Assembly: GCF_003003005.1 (NCBI RefSeq)
Contig: NZ_PVTR01000002.1
Location: 208,571-272,570 of the forward strand
DNA from: Mongoliibacter ruber
GTDB lineage: Bacteria; Bacteroidota; Bacteroidia; Cytophagales; Cyclobacteriaceae
Reading direction: 5' to 3'
Length of the DNA stretch: 64,000 bases
Shown here piece by piece: positions 27,392 to 37,118 of this stretch (the first letter of the stretch is position 1; each line of letters begins with the position of its first letter). Both the position numbers and the translations under genes were made by a program. Below the pieces are notes generated by a model that made no database searches, was not told where the DNA came from, and saw only the letters and a program-made list of their open reading frames with translations.

Positions 27392-29037
27392 TGATGTTCC
27401 GAGGCAAAACGATTTATAAGCGAGCCATTTGTTTTCTCATGGTACTAATGCTGATCAATAGTAAACCATTTGCATCTACTGGTCCTGAGATACAGGTTTT
27501 TGGGATGTTGTCTACTCAAAATGTTATTGCAGGTGATTTTTTGCTCTTAGCCTTCGAGGCAAAAATGGGCAATACACATTCCCCTGAAAAAATCGCCTAC
27601 ACAGAAATTGTCAATAGCAAAGGTACCGCTGTGGAGCAAGTAATATTCGAACTCAACCAAGGAAAAGGCCAAGCTATTTTAAATGTTTCCAATGACCTTC
27701 CATCAGGTTATTATCTCGTAAGGGCATACACAAAAGGAAGTAGACTAAGCCATCAGAATTTCGGGGTCTTTCATCAGTGGGTAGGAATCATCAACCCGCA
27801 ACTGCCTCCTAGATTTCAAGAAAAAATCAAAAGTCAAGAGTACACTAGAGATAAGGAACCGCAAATCGAAATCATTTCAACGAAAAATGAATTCTTGCCA
27901 AACGAAAATATTGAAATCAAATTAAAATTCAATCAGAGGGAAATATTCGGTATTACTTCCAGTTTGGAATTTCCTGCAATTTCAAAGCCACCCAGTCAAA
28001 ATAAAGCTCCTATCACCTATCCTAATGAAGCATCAGAAAGTGAATGGATTCCTGAGATTTATGGACCCATTGTCAAATTTAAAGGGGGAAAGGAGGAGAA
28101 TAAAAACCCCGTACTGATAAGCAGTTCCGGAAAAACCAATAAGTTTTTTGCCGGCAATTTTGATGAGAAAGGAGAAATGATCCTGGATTTAGGAAAAATC
28201 GGAATGATGGATTTTTTGACCGTACAATCTTCAAATAAAGAATCTTTGGATCAAATATTTTTAGAAACCTCTTTTTGGTCAGCAAAGCCGATCATTGATC
28301 AATGGCCGGAAATGACTCTGACAGGAGACATACGCTCTTTTGTCCAAAAGATACATGAAAGCAGGCAATTGATGGAATACTTCCTGCCTTTACCAGAAAG
28401 CGATTACTCAGCAGTCATATTAAAACCATCAAAGTCCTATATCCTTGAAGAGTACAATACATTTGATGACCTTTGGACCGTGTTCAGAGAGTATGTGGAG
28501 GAAGCTTTGGTAAGAAATCAGGGTGGTAAATCTGTGCTCCGTATCATTAACCATAGTACAGGAAAAGCTTTTCAGAATGGCCCACTTATACTACTAGACG
28601 GCTTGCCAATTCTTGATACTGATGCATTATTGAAGCACAGTCCAGAAAATATCCGAGAAATAAAAGTAACCAATTATGAGTATTTGAATAATGGAAACTC
28701 ATTTGACGGCGTGGTGCAGTTATTTTCCCAAAAAGGGGACTTAGGAGAGTTTCCAGTTCCTAAAGATTTATTATTGGTTCCTTTCTCAGGAGTTCAACCC
28801 TTTGTGGAGTATAAAGACTGGCTGCTAGTCAAAACTGAAGAAAATAGAACTCCTAACCTTAAAAGACTCCTGTATTGGGATATACACCCGATACAAAAGG
28901 CCGGAGAGGAATACACCATTGAATTTCAAGCCTCAGGAATAGAAGGCGACTATGTGCTGGAAATTTTCCCAGCGAATTCATCTGATCAAAGTTCCAAAAC
29001 ACTCTGGAGATATTCAATTCGTTCAGAAGTACATTAA
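27388..29037 (+). CDS. MG2-like and TonB-plug-like periplasmic protein without barrel
   Basis: 549 residues. The start at 27388 overlaps the upstream stop (ATGA), which decides it over 27376. A signal segment is followed by a macroglobulin MG2-like domain (about 45-130, with SGYYLVRAYT). Near residues 380-450 is a plug-like segment (GPLILLDGLPILDTDALL... NIREIKVTNYEY). There is no barrel afterwards. Such proteins occur at the end of Bacteroidota receptor operons. The function is unknown. The 3' end overlaps the convergent SNF2 gene by four bases. Confidence 0.65.
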   Translation: MMMFRGKTIYKRAICFLMVLMLINSKPFASTGPEIQVFGMLSTQNVIAGDFLLLAFEAKMGNTHSPEKIAYTEIVNSKGTAVEQVIFELNQGKGQAILNVSNDLPSGYYLVRAYTKGSRLSHQNFGVFHQWVGIINPQLPPRFQEKIKSQEYTRDKEPQIEIISTKNEFLPNENIEIKLKFNQREIFGITSSLEFPAISKPPSQNKAPITYPNEASESEWIPEIYGPIVKFKGGKEENKNPVLISSSGKTNKFFAGNFDEKGEMILDLGKIGMMDFLTVQSSNKESLDQIFLETSFWSAKPIIDQWPEMTLTGDIRSFVQKIHESRQLMEYFLPLPESDYSAVILKPSKSYILEEYNTFDDLWTVFREYVEEALVRNQGGKSVLRIINHSTGKAFQNGPLILLDGLPILDTDALLKHSPENIREIKVTNYEYLNNGNSFDGVVQLFSQKGDLGEFPVPKDLLLVPFSGVQPFVEYKDWLLVKTEENRTPNLKRLLYWDIHPIQKAGEEYTIEFQASGIEGDYVLEIFPANSSDQSSKTLWRYSIRSEVH

Positions 29038-31964
29038 TCAAGCAATGCTTCGATATCGTCTTTGCTCAAGCTCTTCATAAAGCTTTCTTCAGTACTGATC
29101 AATTCTCCTGCAAGTGCCATTTTTCGCTCTTGCAAGGCCATTATTTTTTCCTCAACGGTATTTCTGGTGATAAATTTGTAGATAATCACCTTATTTTCCT
29201 GCCCAATCCTATGTGCTCGGTCTATGGCTTGAGCTTCAACCGCAGGGTTCCACCAAGGATCCAATAAAAAGACATATTCTGCAGCGGTAAGGTTTAGTCC
29301 TACACCTCCAGCTTTAAGCGATATCAAAAATATTTTTACACTATCATCTTCTTGAAAAGACCTTACTTGCCCCTGCCTGTCCTTAGTGGTACCATCCAGA
29401 TAGGCATATTTGATTTCTTGCTCGTCCAGGTACTCCCTTACGATACCCAAATGTCTTACAAATTGGCTAAAAATCAACACCTTGTGGCCTTCACTTGCAG
29501 TAGCTTGCAACATGTGGATAACATCTTCCAATTTACCTGAGTCGGATGCATATGTCTTATCTGTAAGCCTCGGATGATTGGCTATCTGCCTCAGCTGAGT
29601 AAGTCCTCTCAACAAAGTAAACTGTTGGTTTTTGAGTCCTGGAATGGACATTTCATTCACTATTTTTTCACGGTAAAATCCCTTTACTTCCTCATAAGCT
29701 TTTTCTTGATCTGAGGTCATGGTAGAGTATTTTACATTGATAACTTTCTCGGGAAGGTCTGTTGCCACTTGTGTTTTCAGCCTTCTGAGAATAAATGGTT
29801 TGATCAAGGCATGAAGCTTCCCTGCCTTATCCATGTCGTTTTGCTTTTCGATCGGCTGCAAAAACTGTTTCTTAAACATGCTTTGTCCCCCCAATAGCCC
29901 TTTGTTGATAAAATTCATCTGTGACCAAAGGTCCATGGTTCCATTTTCTACAGGAGTTCCCGTCAATATCAATTTTTGTTTACAATACAGTTCTCCTACT
30001 GCCCTAGAAATGATGCTACTGGGATTTTTGATGGCTTGGGATTCATCTAGAATGACATAATTGAAATAGAATCCTTTCAATATATCTATATCCATTCTCG
30101 TAATGCCATAGGATGTCAACACCAAATCGTACTTAGCAAAAAGACTATTATCTTTTTGTCTATGCGTACCTGTATAGGTAAGGATTTTTAAGCCAGGAGT
30201 AAACTTCCTCGCTTCCAGTTCCCAGTTGTAAATCAAAGAAGTAGGCATCACCAAGAGGGATGTTGTACCTGGGTTGACCTCTTTTTGGTGTGCAAGCATG
30301 GCCAAGGTTTGCACCGTCTTACCTAGACCCATATCATCTGCCAAGCAACCGCCAAACTTGTACTCTGCCAAAAATCTAAGCCAGTTATAGCCAGCTTTTT
30401 GATATGGTCTTAACTTTCCTTTAAAGCCTGATGGTAAGTCATAATCTTCAATTTTGCTGAAATCACGCAGTTTTTCCAGCTTTCTGCTTAGGGTCAATTG
30501 CAGTAGGTTACTTTCTTGCAATTCCTGCGCAAGAGAAATATGGTGTTTTTTGAGTACTAAAGAATGATCCTTTTCTTCTTCTTTTTCTTCCAGAAAAGCG
30601 AACATTTCCGAATAATTGACAAACCATGAATTAGGGATTACTGCGATTTCACCATTTGGCAACTCAAACTCAGTTTTGCCTTGAAGCAATAACTTCCTGA
30701 TCTTATGGAAAGGAATTTCATAAGAACCAAATTTGATTATTGCATTCACATCAAACCAATCGATGTTTTCTTTTACTTCTACAGAAATATGGGCATGACC
30801 AATAAAATACCTCTTACCTTTAAGTGTGCTCGATTGCTGGATTTGGATTCCCTGTTCCTGAAGACCTTCTCTATGATTGTTGATCCAACCAAAAGCTTTG
30901 GATTTAGACAATGAAAACTTGGAACTGATAACTGGCAAGCCTAATTTCTTCAAGTAATCCCCATAAGATTTCTCCTTCTCTAAGTCCCTTATTACTTTGT
31001 GAAAAATATAATTGTCCTCTATCTGTTCAAGTTCGACATTGTTATCATTTTTCTCTTCAGAACGGAAAACGTACTCACCATATTGAAACTTTAGGTCAAA
31101 AACAATTTTATCCTCTTCCTTTTCATCTAGCTGATTTCCGAAAAGGTCTGTACCCGAGTTTCCAGGTAAGTCGCTCAAGCTAAGCACTGGGTTAGGTTCA
31201 TCTCTTACCACGTTGATATCAAACCCTTTTGCATATACATCAAAAGACGAGACCAATTGGGTGACAAATTTCTCGTAATACTGTTTCTCTACCTTTCGGG
31301 GAATTACAATAAATTTCTTGTTCAGAAATGGTCTTAGCTTTTTACCGTCTACATCTTTCTTAAAACTGTAAAGCTTACTTTCAACCACCAACCAAGCCGG
31401 CTCATGGCATATGAGATACGCATTTTTATATTGCCATTCCAACCTTTCGCCACCGTATTTGAGTGTTGGGAAATAATGGGTATTGTCTTCATTTCTTCTG
31501 AAATGAAAAAGTACTGAGGCTTTTTCGGGCATAATTTGGATTTCTCTCCAGATTGGATTGCCATCATTACCCATTTCAAAAAGTCTTTTACCTAGTAGAT
31601 TTTCAAGAATTTTTGACCTCAATACTTCAAGCTTACGCTCAATCGATTCCTGAACAGTCTTATTTTCCGTTTTGGGATCGTATATTTTCCTCAGGTATTC
31701 TTTTGGTTTAAGTTTTTTGGTATTCAGCTTTTTGACCACAGCATCCTGCTGCATGTCATCCATCCATTTGATAAGCTTATAATCCATGTCATCGAGGCCA
31801 GAAGCAAATTCCGGAGCATTGATGCTGGATATATTTTGGTTGGCAAATGACAGTCTCCCCCTTTCATCTAATTGTACCACGAAGGACTCAAACAAAAGTC
31901 CCAGATACTCATGGCTGAATATGGCATAAATAATTTCAAATGGTTTTTCTGAAGAGACTTTCAT
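29034..31964 (-). CDS. SNF2-family DEAD/DEAH-box ATPase
   Basis: 976 residues from the ATG at 31964 (31991 is possible). The SNF2 motor fills the C-terminal half: motif I DDMGLGKTVQ (about residue 540), Ia TSLLVMPTSLIYNW, motif II DESQAIKN, motif III LTGTPVENG, and the helicase C domain with SQFVRHLG, SLKAGGVGLNLTAA and DRAHRIGQ. The N-terminal 500 residues are of unrecognised fold, as usual for bacterial SNF2 proteins. It acts as a DNA translocase, often linked to RNA polymerase recycling or repair. It is a stand-alone gene with no methylase or nuclease neighbour. Confidence 0.93.
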   Translation of the reverse strand: MKVSSEKPFEIIYAIFSHEYLGLLFESFVVQLDERGRLSFANQNISSINAPEFASGLDDMDYKLIKWMDDMQQDAVVKKLNTKKLKPKEYLRKIYDPKTENKTVQESIERKLEVLRSKILENLLGKRLFEMGNDGNPIWREIQIMPEKASVLFHFRRNEDNTHYFPTLKYGGERLEWQYKNAYLICHEPAWLVVESKLYSFKKDVDGKKLRPFLNKKFIVIPRKVEKQYYEKFVTQLVSSFDVYAKGFDINVVRDEPNPVLSLSDLPGNSGTDLFGNQLDEKEEDKIVFDLKFQYGEYVFRSEEKNDNNVELEQIEDNYIFHKVIRDLEKEKSYGDYLKKLGLPVISSKFSLSKSKAFGWINNHREGLQEQGIQIQQSSTLKGKRYFIGHAHISVEVKENIDWFDVNAIIKFGSYEIPFHKIRKLLLQGKTEFELPNGEIAVIPNSWFVNYSEMFAFLEEKEEEKDHSLVLKKHHISLAQELQESNLLQLTLSRKLEKLRDFSKIEDYDLPSGFKGKLRPYQKAGYNWLRFLAEYKFGGCLADDMGLGKTVQTLAMLAHQKEVNPGTTSLLVMPTSLIYNWELEARKFTPGLKILTYTGTHRQKDNSLFAKYDLVLTSYGITRMDIDILKGFYFNYVILDESQAIKNPSSIISRAVGELYCKQKLILTGTPVENGTMDLWSQMNFINKGLLGGQSMFKKQFLQPIEKQNDMDKAGKLHALIKPFILRRLKTQVATDLPEKVINVKYSTMTSDQEKAYEEVKGFYREKIVNEMSIPGLKNQQFTLLRGLTQLRQIANHPRLTDKTYASDSGKLEDVIHMLQATASEGHKVLIFSQFVRHLGIVREYLDEQEIKYAYLDGTTKDRQGQVRSFQEDDSVKIFLISLKAGGVGLNLTAAEYVFLLDPWWNPAVEAQAIDRAHRIGQENKVIIYKFITRNTVEEKIMALQERKMALAGELISTEESFMKSLSKDDIEALLD

Positions 31965-32211
31965 GCTTTTTTTTAGAAATGAACGGAGCAATTCCGCTGA
32001 TGAATTTCTTTTTTGTCAATTAAACTAGTTCGAAAAATACAGAATATAATCAGATAAAAAAAGGTCAAATTGTATAGATGAGACCTGATTTTCCGATGAT
32101 TTACCCAGTTTTTGTCTTGATCTCTTTGAAATTCAGTAAAAAATAGGTTCTTCTAGACAGAACATATTTATTGACTTTTTATCCATTCATCAACATAGAA
32201 TGGCGGGCTGA

Positions 32212-32219
32212 TATCTTTG
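32212..32219 (+). promoter_or_regulatory. Bacteroidota-type -7 promoter element
   Basis: TATCTTTG fits TAnnTTTG and lies 57 bp before the permease ATG at 32276. The 311-bp gap 31965-32275 between the divergent SNF2 and permease genes holds nothing else I recognise. Confidence 0.45.
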
Positions 32220-32275
32220 CTTTGAATTGAGAAAATAATATCTGATTTTAACCGGCGAATGAAGAATATTTTTAC

Positions 32276-33748
32276 ATGCGTCAAGCTACTCTAAGCCGCC
32301 AACTTGGTCTATCCGCTCTCGTTGCCACAGGGGTATGCTCTATGTTGGGAGCATCTATTAATGTAGTCCCCTTTATGATTCAAAGGAACGTGCCTGGTAT
32401 AGGGCCCTACGTTCTTTATGCCTTTGCTTTTGCAGCCATACCAGCGATTTTGGCAGCATTTGCTTACAGTATCCTGGCGACGGCTATGCCAAAAGCCGGA
32501 GGAAGTTATATTTATGCGAGTAGGGGCCTAAACCCATATTTGGGATTTATTGCAAGTTTTTCTCAGTGGTTTGGACTTTCTATTGTCATTGGGGTTGTGG
32601 CTTATGTAACAGTTCCCTTTTTACGAGATATTGTGGATAACTTAGGCTACGCTCAGGCAGCCTCAATTTTGGATATAGGTTATGCTCGGGTTGGTATCGC
32701 CCTTGCGCTCGTTTGGCTTTTTGTATATGTCAATATCCTAGGCGCGAAACAATATGAAAAAACAGTTGTCCCTCTAATGATCTTGATGTTTATACTGGGG
32801 AGCATAGTGATATTCGCAGGTTTTTATTTTACACAAAGTGATTTTGTACAATCTTATACAGAAAAGGTTGGCACACCCCCTATTTTAGAAGATGCTGCAA
32901 CTTTTGATTTTTTTGCCTTTCTCTCAGCTTCAAGTATCCTATTCGCAAGCTTTATTGGATTTGACAGCATCGCACAAGCTGGAGGTGAAGCTAAGGATCC
33001 AACCAGAAAATTGCCTCTCGCCATAGGATTAACGATTTTGATTGTTGGAGGCTATTATATTTTGTTTTCTGGTGCAGTTTATCATGCGATTCCTTGGTCT
33101 TTCATTTCATCTGAGGCTGCCAAGAGAGATATCACAGCCCCCGGGATGATGGGATATTTGCTCCCGAGTGGCATGACGGTTTTGATCATTGCAGGAGCCG
33201 CCATCGCATTGATCAACGACTTGCCGGCCATGCTGCTTTCTGTTTCCCGATTGATGTTTGCCTGGGCGGAGGATGGAATATTCCCAAGCTTTATAACAAA
33301 GGTTCACAGCAAATACAACACCCCAACTTCAGCTATCATTTTGAGTGGTGCAATGGCTAGTTTAGGTATATTTGGCAGTCACTTCGCAGGAGATTTTTTC
33401 CTTGGAATTGACATTATGGTTACCTCTATGATGGTCAATTTTCTTTTGATGTGCGTGACACTATTGACTTTGGACAAAATAAACCCCCAACTGGCAAAGG
33501 AAATACGCTTTGTTGAAAATCCAAAAACAAGAAAATGGATCGGTTGGGCAGGTGTATGTATCCTGGGCTTTTTCTTAGTTATCCACACCTGGAAAGACTT
33601 GCAATCCGATGTTGACAATTGGTACTTTCATTCCACACCTATATGGCTTATTGTTATGGGAATTGCCAGTTTGATTTTCTTAATCAAATACAGATCATTG
33701 AAAAAGAGCGGGAAAGATGTGGATAACATTTTCAAAACATTACCATAA
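32276..33748 (+). CDS. APC-family amino acid permease
   Basis: 490 residues with about twelve hydrophobic segments. The N-terminal GVCSMLGASINVVPFM and MPKAGGSYIYASRGLNPYLGF segments are typical of amino acid-polyamine-organocation transporters; the family imports amino acids with protons or by exchange. The stop overlaps the next gene start by one base (TAATG), tying this permease to the aldo/keto reductase-RidA fusion. Substrate specificity cannot be read from sequence. Confidence 0.9.
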   Translation: MRQATLSRQLGLSALVATGVCSMLGASINVVPFMIQRNVPGIGPYVLYAFAFAAIPAILAAFAYSILATAMPKAGGSYIYASRGLNPYLGFIASFSQWFGLSIVIGVVAYVTVPFLRDIVDNLGYAQAASILDIGYARVGIALALVWLFVYVNILGAKQYEKTVVPLMILMFILGSIVIFAGFYFTQSDFVQSYTEKVGTPPILEDAATFDFFAFLSASSILFASFIGFDSIAQAGGEAKDPTRKLPLAIGLTILIVGGYYILFSGAVYHAIPWSFISSEAAKRDITAPGMMGYLLPSGMTVLIIAGAAIALINDLPAMLLSVSRLMFAWAEDGIFPSFITKVHSKYNTPTSAIILSGAMASLGIFGSHFAGDFFLGIDIMVTSMMVNFLLMCVTLLTLDKINPQLAKEIRFVENPKTRKWIGWAGVCILGFFLVIHTWKDLQSDVDNWYFHSTPIWLIVMGIASLIFLIKYRSLKKSGKDVDNIFKTLP

Positions 33749-35208
33749 TGGAAAAAATGACTGATAAAATGTATACCCAATTGGGTGAGAATTTAAGAAT
33801 TTCTAAAGTATTGACAGGGCTATGGCAAATTGCCGATATGGAAAGGGATGGCAAGATACTAGATCCTGAAAAAACTGCTTTTGCCATGGAACCATATGTA
33901 CAGGCAGGCCTCAGCTCATTTGATATGGCTGATCATTATGGCTCAGCAGAAATCATCGCAGGCACCTTTGGCAGTCAATCCCCTTTGGGAATAAATTCGC
34001 AAATGTTGACGAAGTGGGTGCCGAAACCTGGGAAATCCACAAAAGCTGAAACCAGGAAAGCCATAGAATTGTCACTTCAGCGCCTTCAGACAGAAAGCTT
34101 AGACTTGCTTCAGTTTCATGCTTGGCTCTATGCAGACCCTGTCTGGCTCGATCAATTATTCTGGCTCTCTGAATTGAAAGAAGAGGGTTTGATCAAGAAT
34201 TTGGGTTTGACCAATTTTGATGCTGCCCACCTGAGAATCGCCTGTGCATCTGGCATACCTATAGTTTCGAATCAGGTTTGCCACTCCATTTTAGACATGC
34301 GGGCATCACATGATATGGCAAAGGTATGTGCTGAGTATGGCATCAAGGTTTTGGCATTCGGGACACTTGCCGGAGGATTTCTGTCTGAAAGATGGTTAGC
34401 AAAAGCTGAACCCTCCACTGAAACTGGGGCCACTTGGTCACAAATGAAATACAAGCGTTTTATTGATACAGCAGGAGGTTGGGAAAAATTTCAATCTTTG
34501 TTGCAAACACTCGATCAAATTGCAAAAAGGCACCATGTTTCTATAGCCAACATAGCTACCAAATTTATTTTAAGTCAAGAGCATGTTGGCGGAGTAATCA
34601 TAGGTGCTAGGCTAGGACAAAGTGCACATGTGTCCGAAACATTGAATTTATTTTCTTTTGAATTATCAACAGAAGACATTATTCAGATCAATCAAGCCCA
34701 ACAAGAGTTATCCACAATTCCTGGTGGATGTGGAGATGAATATCGAAAACCTCCATTTTTAACTGCTTCAGGGGACCTGAGTCATCACTTGGACGAACTT
34801 CCCAAACCTTTTGAAGTAGTACCCGGTCCGGGTGGAAGTCAGAAAGTGTTCAGTGGAACGGAGTGGGAAAGCATGGCAGGATATTGTCGGGCTGTAAAAA
34901 AAGGGAACAGGATTTCTGTTTCCGGTACAACAGCTACCCATGGAAATAAAATTATTGGGGGAAGTGACCCGGCTGCACAAACACACTTTGTCATTGATAA
35001 AATTGAGGCTGCAATCATCTCATTAGGGGCAAAGCTCGAAGATGTGGTGAGAACTCGAATCTTTGTCAATAACTTGAAAGATTGGGAACCTGTAGCTAGA
35101 GCTCATGGACAAAGGTTTTCGGAAACCCAACCCGCAAATACTTTGGTAGAGGCAAAACTGGTTGGAGACGGTTATTTGGTTGAAATAGAGGCTGATGTTG
35201 AAATTTGA
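33748..35208 (+). CDS. Aldo/keto reductase-RidA fusion protein
   Basis: 486 residues. Residues about 8-325 are an aldo/keto reductase barrel with the tetrad region DMADHYGSAE (Asp, Tyr), Lys in LTKWVPKPG and His in QFHAWLY. Residues about 360-486 are a Rid/YjgF domain with VSGTTATH, VVRTRIFVNN (the Arg that binds enamine/imine carboxylates) and LVEIEADVEI. A Rid domain deaminates reactive imines made by PLP enzymes, while the reductase would handle a carbonyl, so the fusion suggests sequential steps on an amino-acid-derived compound. Coupling to the permease supports this. The next ATG, nine bases on, is another start. Confidence 0.88.
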   Translation: MEKMTDKMYTQLGENLRISKVLTGLWQIADMERDGKILDPEKTAFAMEPYVQAGLSSFDMADHYGSAEIIAGTFGSQSPLGINSQMLTKWVPKPGKSTKAETRKAIELSLQRLQTESLDLLQFHAWLYADPVWLDQLFWLSELKEEGLIKNLGLTNFDAAHLRIACASGIPIVSNQVCHSILDMRASHDMAKVCAEYGIKVLAFGTLAGGFLSERWLAKAEPSTETGATWSQMKYKRFIDTAGGWEKFQSLLQTLDQIAKRHHVSIANIATKFILSQEHVGGVIIGARLGQSAHVSETLNLFSFELSTEDIIQINQAQQELSTIPGGCGDEYRKPPFLTASGDLSHHLDELPKPFEVVPGPGGSQKVFSGTEWESMAGYCRAVKKGNRISVSGTTATHGNKIIGGSDPAAQTHFVIDKIEAAIISLGAKLEDVVRTRIFVNNLKDWEPVARAHGQRFSETQPANTLVEAKLVGDGYLVEIEADVEI

Positions 35209-35215
35209 ATCTTAT

Positions 35216-35278
35216 TTATCCACATTAAAAATCCTTACTCTTTTTTTGTTAAAAATTATCATTTCAGACTTATCCACA
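35216..35278. promoter_or_regulatory. Two consensus DnaA boxes in a short AT-rich gap
   Basis: TTATCCACA occurs at 35216-35224 and 35270-35278 in the same orientation, 54 bp apart, within the 84-bp gap before the S10 peptidase. Five further copies on either strand lie between 33579 and 35815. Confidence 0.5.
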
Positions 35279-35292
35279 CAGAATTCACGCAT

Positions 35293-36771
35293 ATGAAAAA
35301 TTTATTTGTACTTCTCTACTTCTTGAGTTTCGCTGTATTTTCACAAGAGAATCAAATTCCTGAGCCCAAAAAATTTGAGACTGATCATGAAGGGACTTTC
35401 AATGGCAACAGCATTAAGTTTAAAGCCATCGCGAGTGAAACTTATCTGAAAAATGATGATGGTTTACCTGTTGCGTCCATTTGGTCTACGGCCTATCTCA
35501 AGGAAGGGGCGGACACCAAAAGGCCGGTGATTTTTGTTTTCAACGGAGGCCCTGGTTCCGCTTCGATTTGGCTACATATGGGTGTATTTGGCCCCCGTGT
35601 GGTAGAGGTAGACTCTGATGCTTCTGAAGATGACGGAGCAGCTCCGTATAAAGTTATCCACAATGACTTGGCGCTACTGGATATCGCCGATTTGGTGTTT
35701 GTAGACCCTGTAGGGACAGGTTTTAGTAAAACTGTGGGCAAAGGAAAGGTAGAAGATTTTTGGGGATTGAACGAAGATGCTGCCTCAATCTCCAAGTTTA
35801 TGAGGATGTGGATAACTCAGTATAAGAGGTGGCAATCGCCTAAATATATTGCCGGAGAAAGTTTTGGTACGACACGGGCGGCGGCAGTCACTGCAGCCTT
35901 GGAAAAAGGAGGTCAAGCCATGTCATTGAATGGTTTGATCTTGATCTCCCAAGCCTTGGATTACCAGGGATCCACATCAAGGCATGACAATATCGCTTCT
36001 TACTTTACCTATTTCCCAACTATGGCCGCCACGGCTTGGTACCATAAAAAAGCCGGACAGGGAAAAAGTTTGGAAGGCTTTGTACAGGAAGCTCGGGATT
36101 TTGCTTTCAATGAATATGTTCCGGCTTTGTACAAAGGCAATTTATTGGACAAAGAAGGAAAGGAAAAAATTGCTGAAAGACTCCATTACTTTTTGGGTTT
36201 GGACAAGGAGTATATACTTCGTTCGGATAATAGGATTTTATCACGTCGCTTTCTGAAAGAATTAATGAGAGAAGAAGGGAAAACAATCGGGGCATTGGAT
36301 GGAAGGTACCTTGTCGAAGAAGGGGATCAGGTAGCAGAAAATCCTACTTTGGGAGATCCTTCAAGTTATGGCATAGACGCAGCATATTTTGCGGCATTGC
36401 AAGATCACTTTGCAAATGTATTGAAAGTCGATATGGAAGATAGACCCTATTTGACATCAAATTCAGGAATCTATGGAAAATGGAACTGGAGACCTGTCCC
36501 CCAAGGTGCAGGATGGGAACCATCTTATGTCAATGTAGCAAGAAGTCTTGGTGAGTCAATGCGTAGAAACAAAGACTTGAAAGTAATGGTGGCCAATGGT
36601 TACTATGACCTGATCACTCCTTTTATGGATGCTGAATACACTTTTGCCCGACATGATATTCCCATGGAAAGGGTAGACATGTATTATTACGAAGGCGGCC
36701 ATATGATGTATAACCATAGACCTGACTTTGAAAAATTAGTAGAAGATATGAGGAAGTTCCTTCAGAAATAG
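35293..36771 (+). CDS. Secreted serine carboxypeptidase, S10 family
   Basis: 492 residues with a signal peptide (MKNLFVLLYFLSFAVFSQ). The catalytic Ser is in AGESFGTTRAA (GESxG, about residue 195). The oxyanion region is FNGGPGSASIW. The Asp lies in NGYYDLITPF and the His in EGGHMMYNH. S10 enzymes remove C-terminal residues, usually at acidic pH, and are far commoner in eukaryotes than in bacteria, though Bacteroidota members are known. It is a single gene. The following 347-bp gap 36772-37118 shows nothing I can name. Confidence 0.92.
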   Translation: MKNLFVLLYFLSFAVFSQENQIPEPKKFETDHEGTFNGNSIKFKAIASETYLKNDDGLPVASIWSTAYLKEGADTKRPVIFVFNGGPGSASIWLHMGVFGPRVVEVDSDASEDDGAAPYKVIHNDLALLDIADLVFVDPVGTGFSKTVGKGKVEDFWGLNEDAASISKFMRMWITQYKRWQSPKYIAGESFGTTRAAAVTAALEKGGQAMSLNGLILISQALDYQGSTSRHDNIASYFTYFPTMAATAWYHKKAGQGKSLEGFVQEARDFAFNEYVPALYKGNLLDKEGKEKIAERLHYFLGLDKEYILRSDNRILSRRFLKELMREEGKTIGALDGRYLVEEGDQVAENPTLGDPSSYGIDAAYFAALQDHFANVLKVDMEDRPYLTSNSGIYGKWNWRPVPQGAGWEPSYVNVARSLGESMRRNKDLKVMVANGYYDLITPFMDAEYTFARHDIPMERVDMYYYEGGHMMYNHRPDFEKLVEDMRKFLQK

Positions 36772-37118
36772 GGGCATTGATCGGGGTTTTATCATTCTAA
36801 TATCGGATTTTCTAAATATCAACTTTGGATTATAGGCCATAAGCCATACTTGATCAAAAACCCAAGATTGATAGCCTTGAAACTGACACTGCCTAAATTG
36901 AACATTTCTATAGATATGAGTAAATCAATCAGAATTGAATTTGATGTTTTCAGAGGTCAGATGAGGTTTAAATCATAGTTCTATAATTTGAAGAAGGCTG
37001 TTTTTAAGGGCTTTTAGAAAAAAAACTTGGGAAGCTTTGGTCGAATCAAATCAAAAGGAAACCATTTTTCATCATTTCGCATTTAAAAACCGAATACTAC
37101 CAGTCAAAATACAACATT

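Noticed and set aside
35209..35292. Calling the two DnaA boxes an origin of replication
   Set aside because: Boxes of this sequence occur all over the window, there is no dnaA/dnaN context, and the gap is only 84 bp; kept as a finding, not as an origin.
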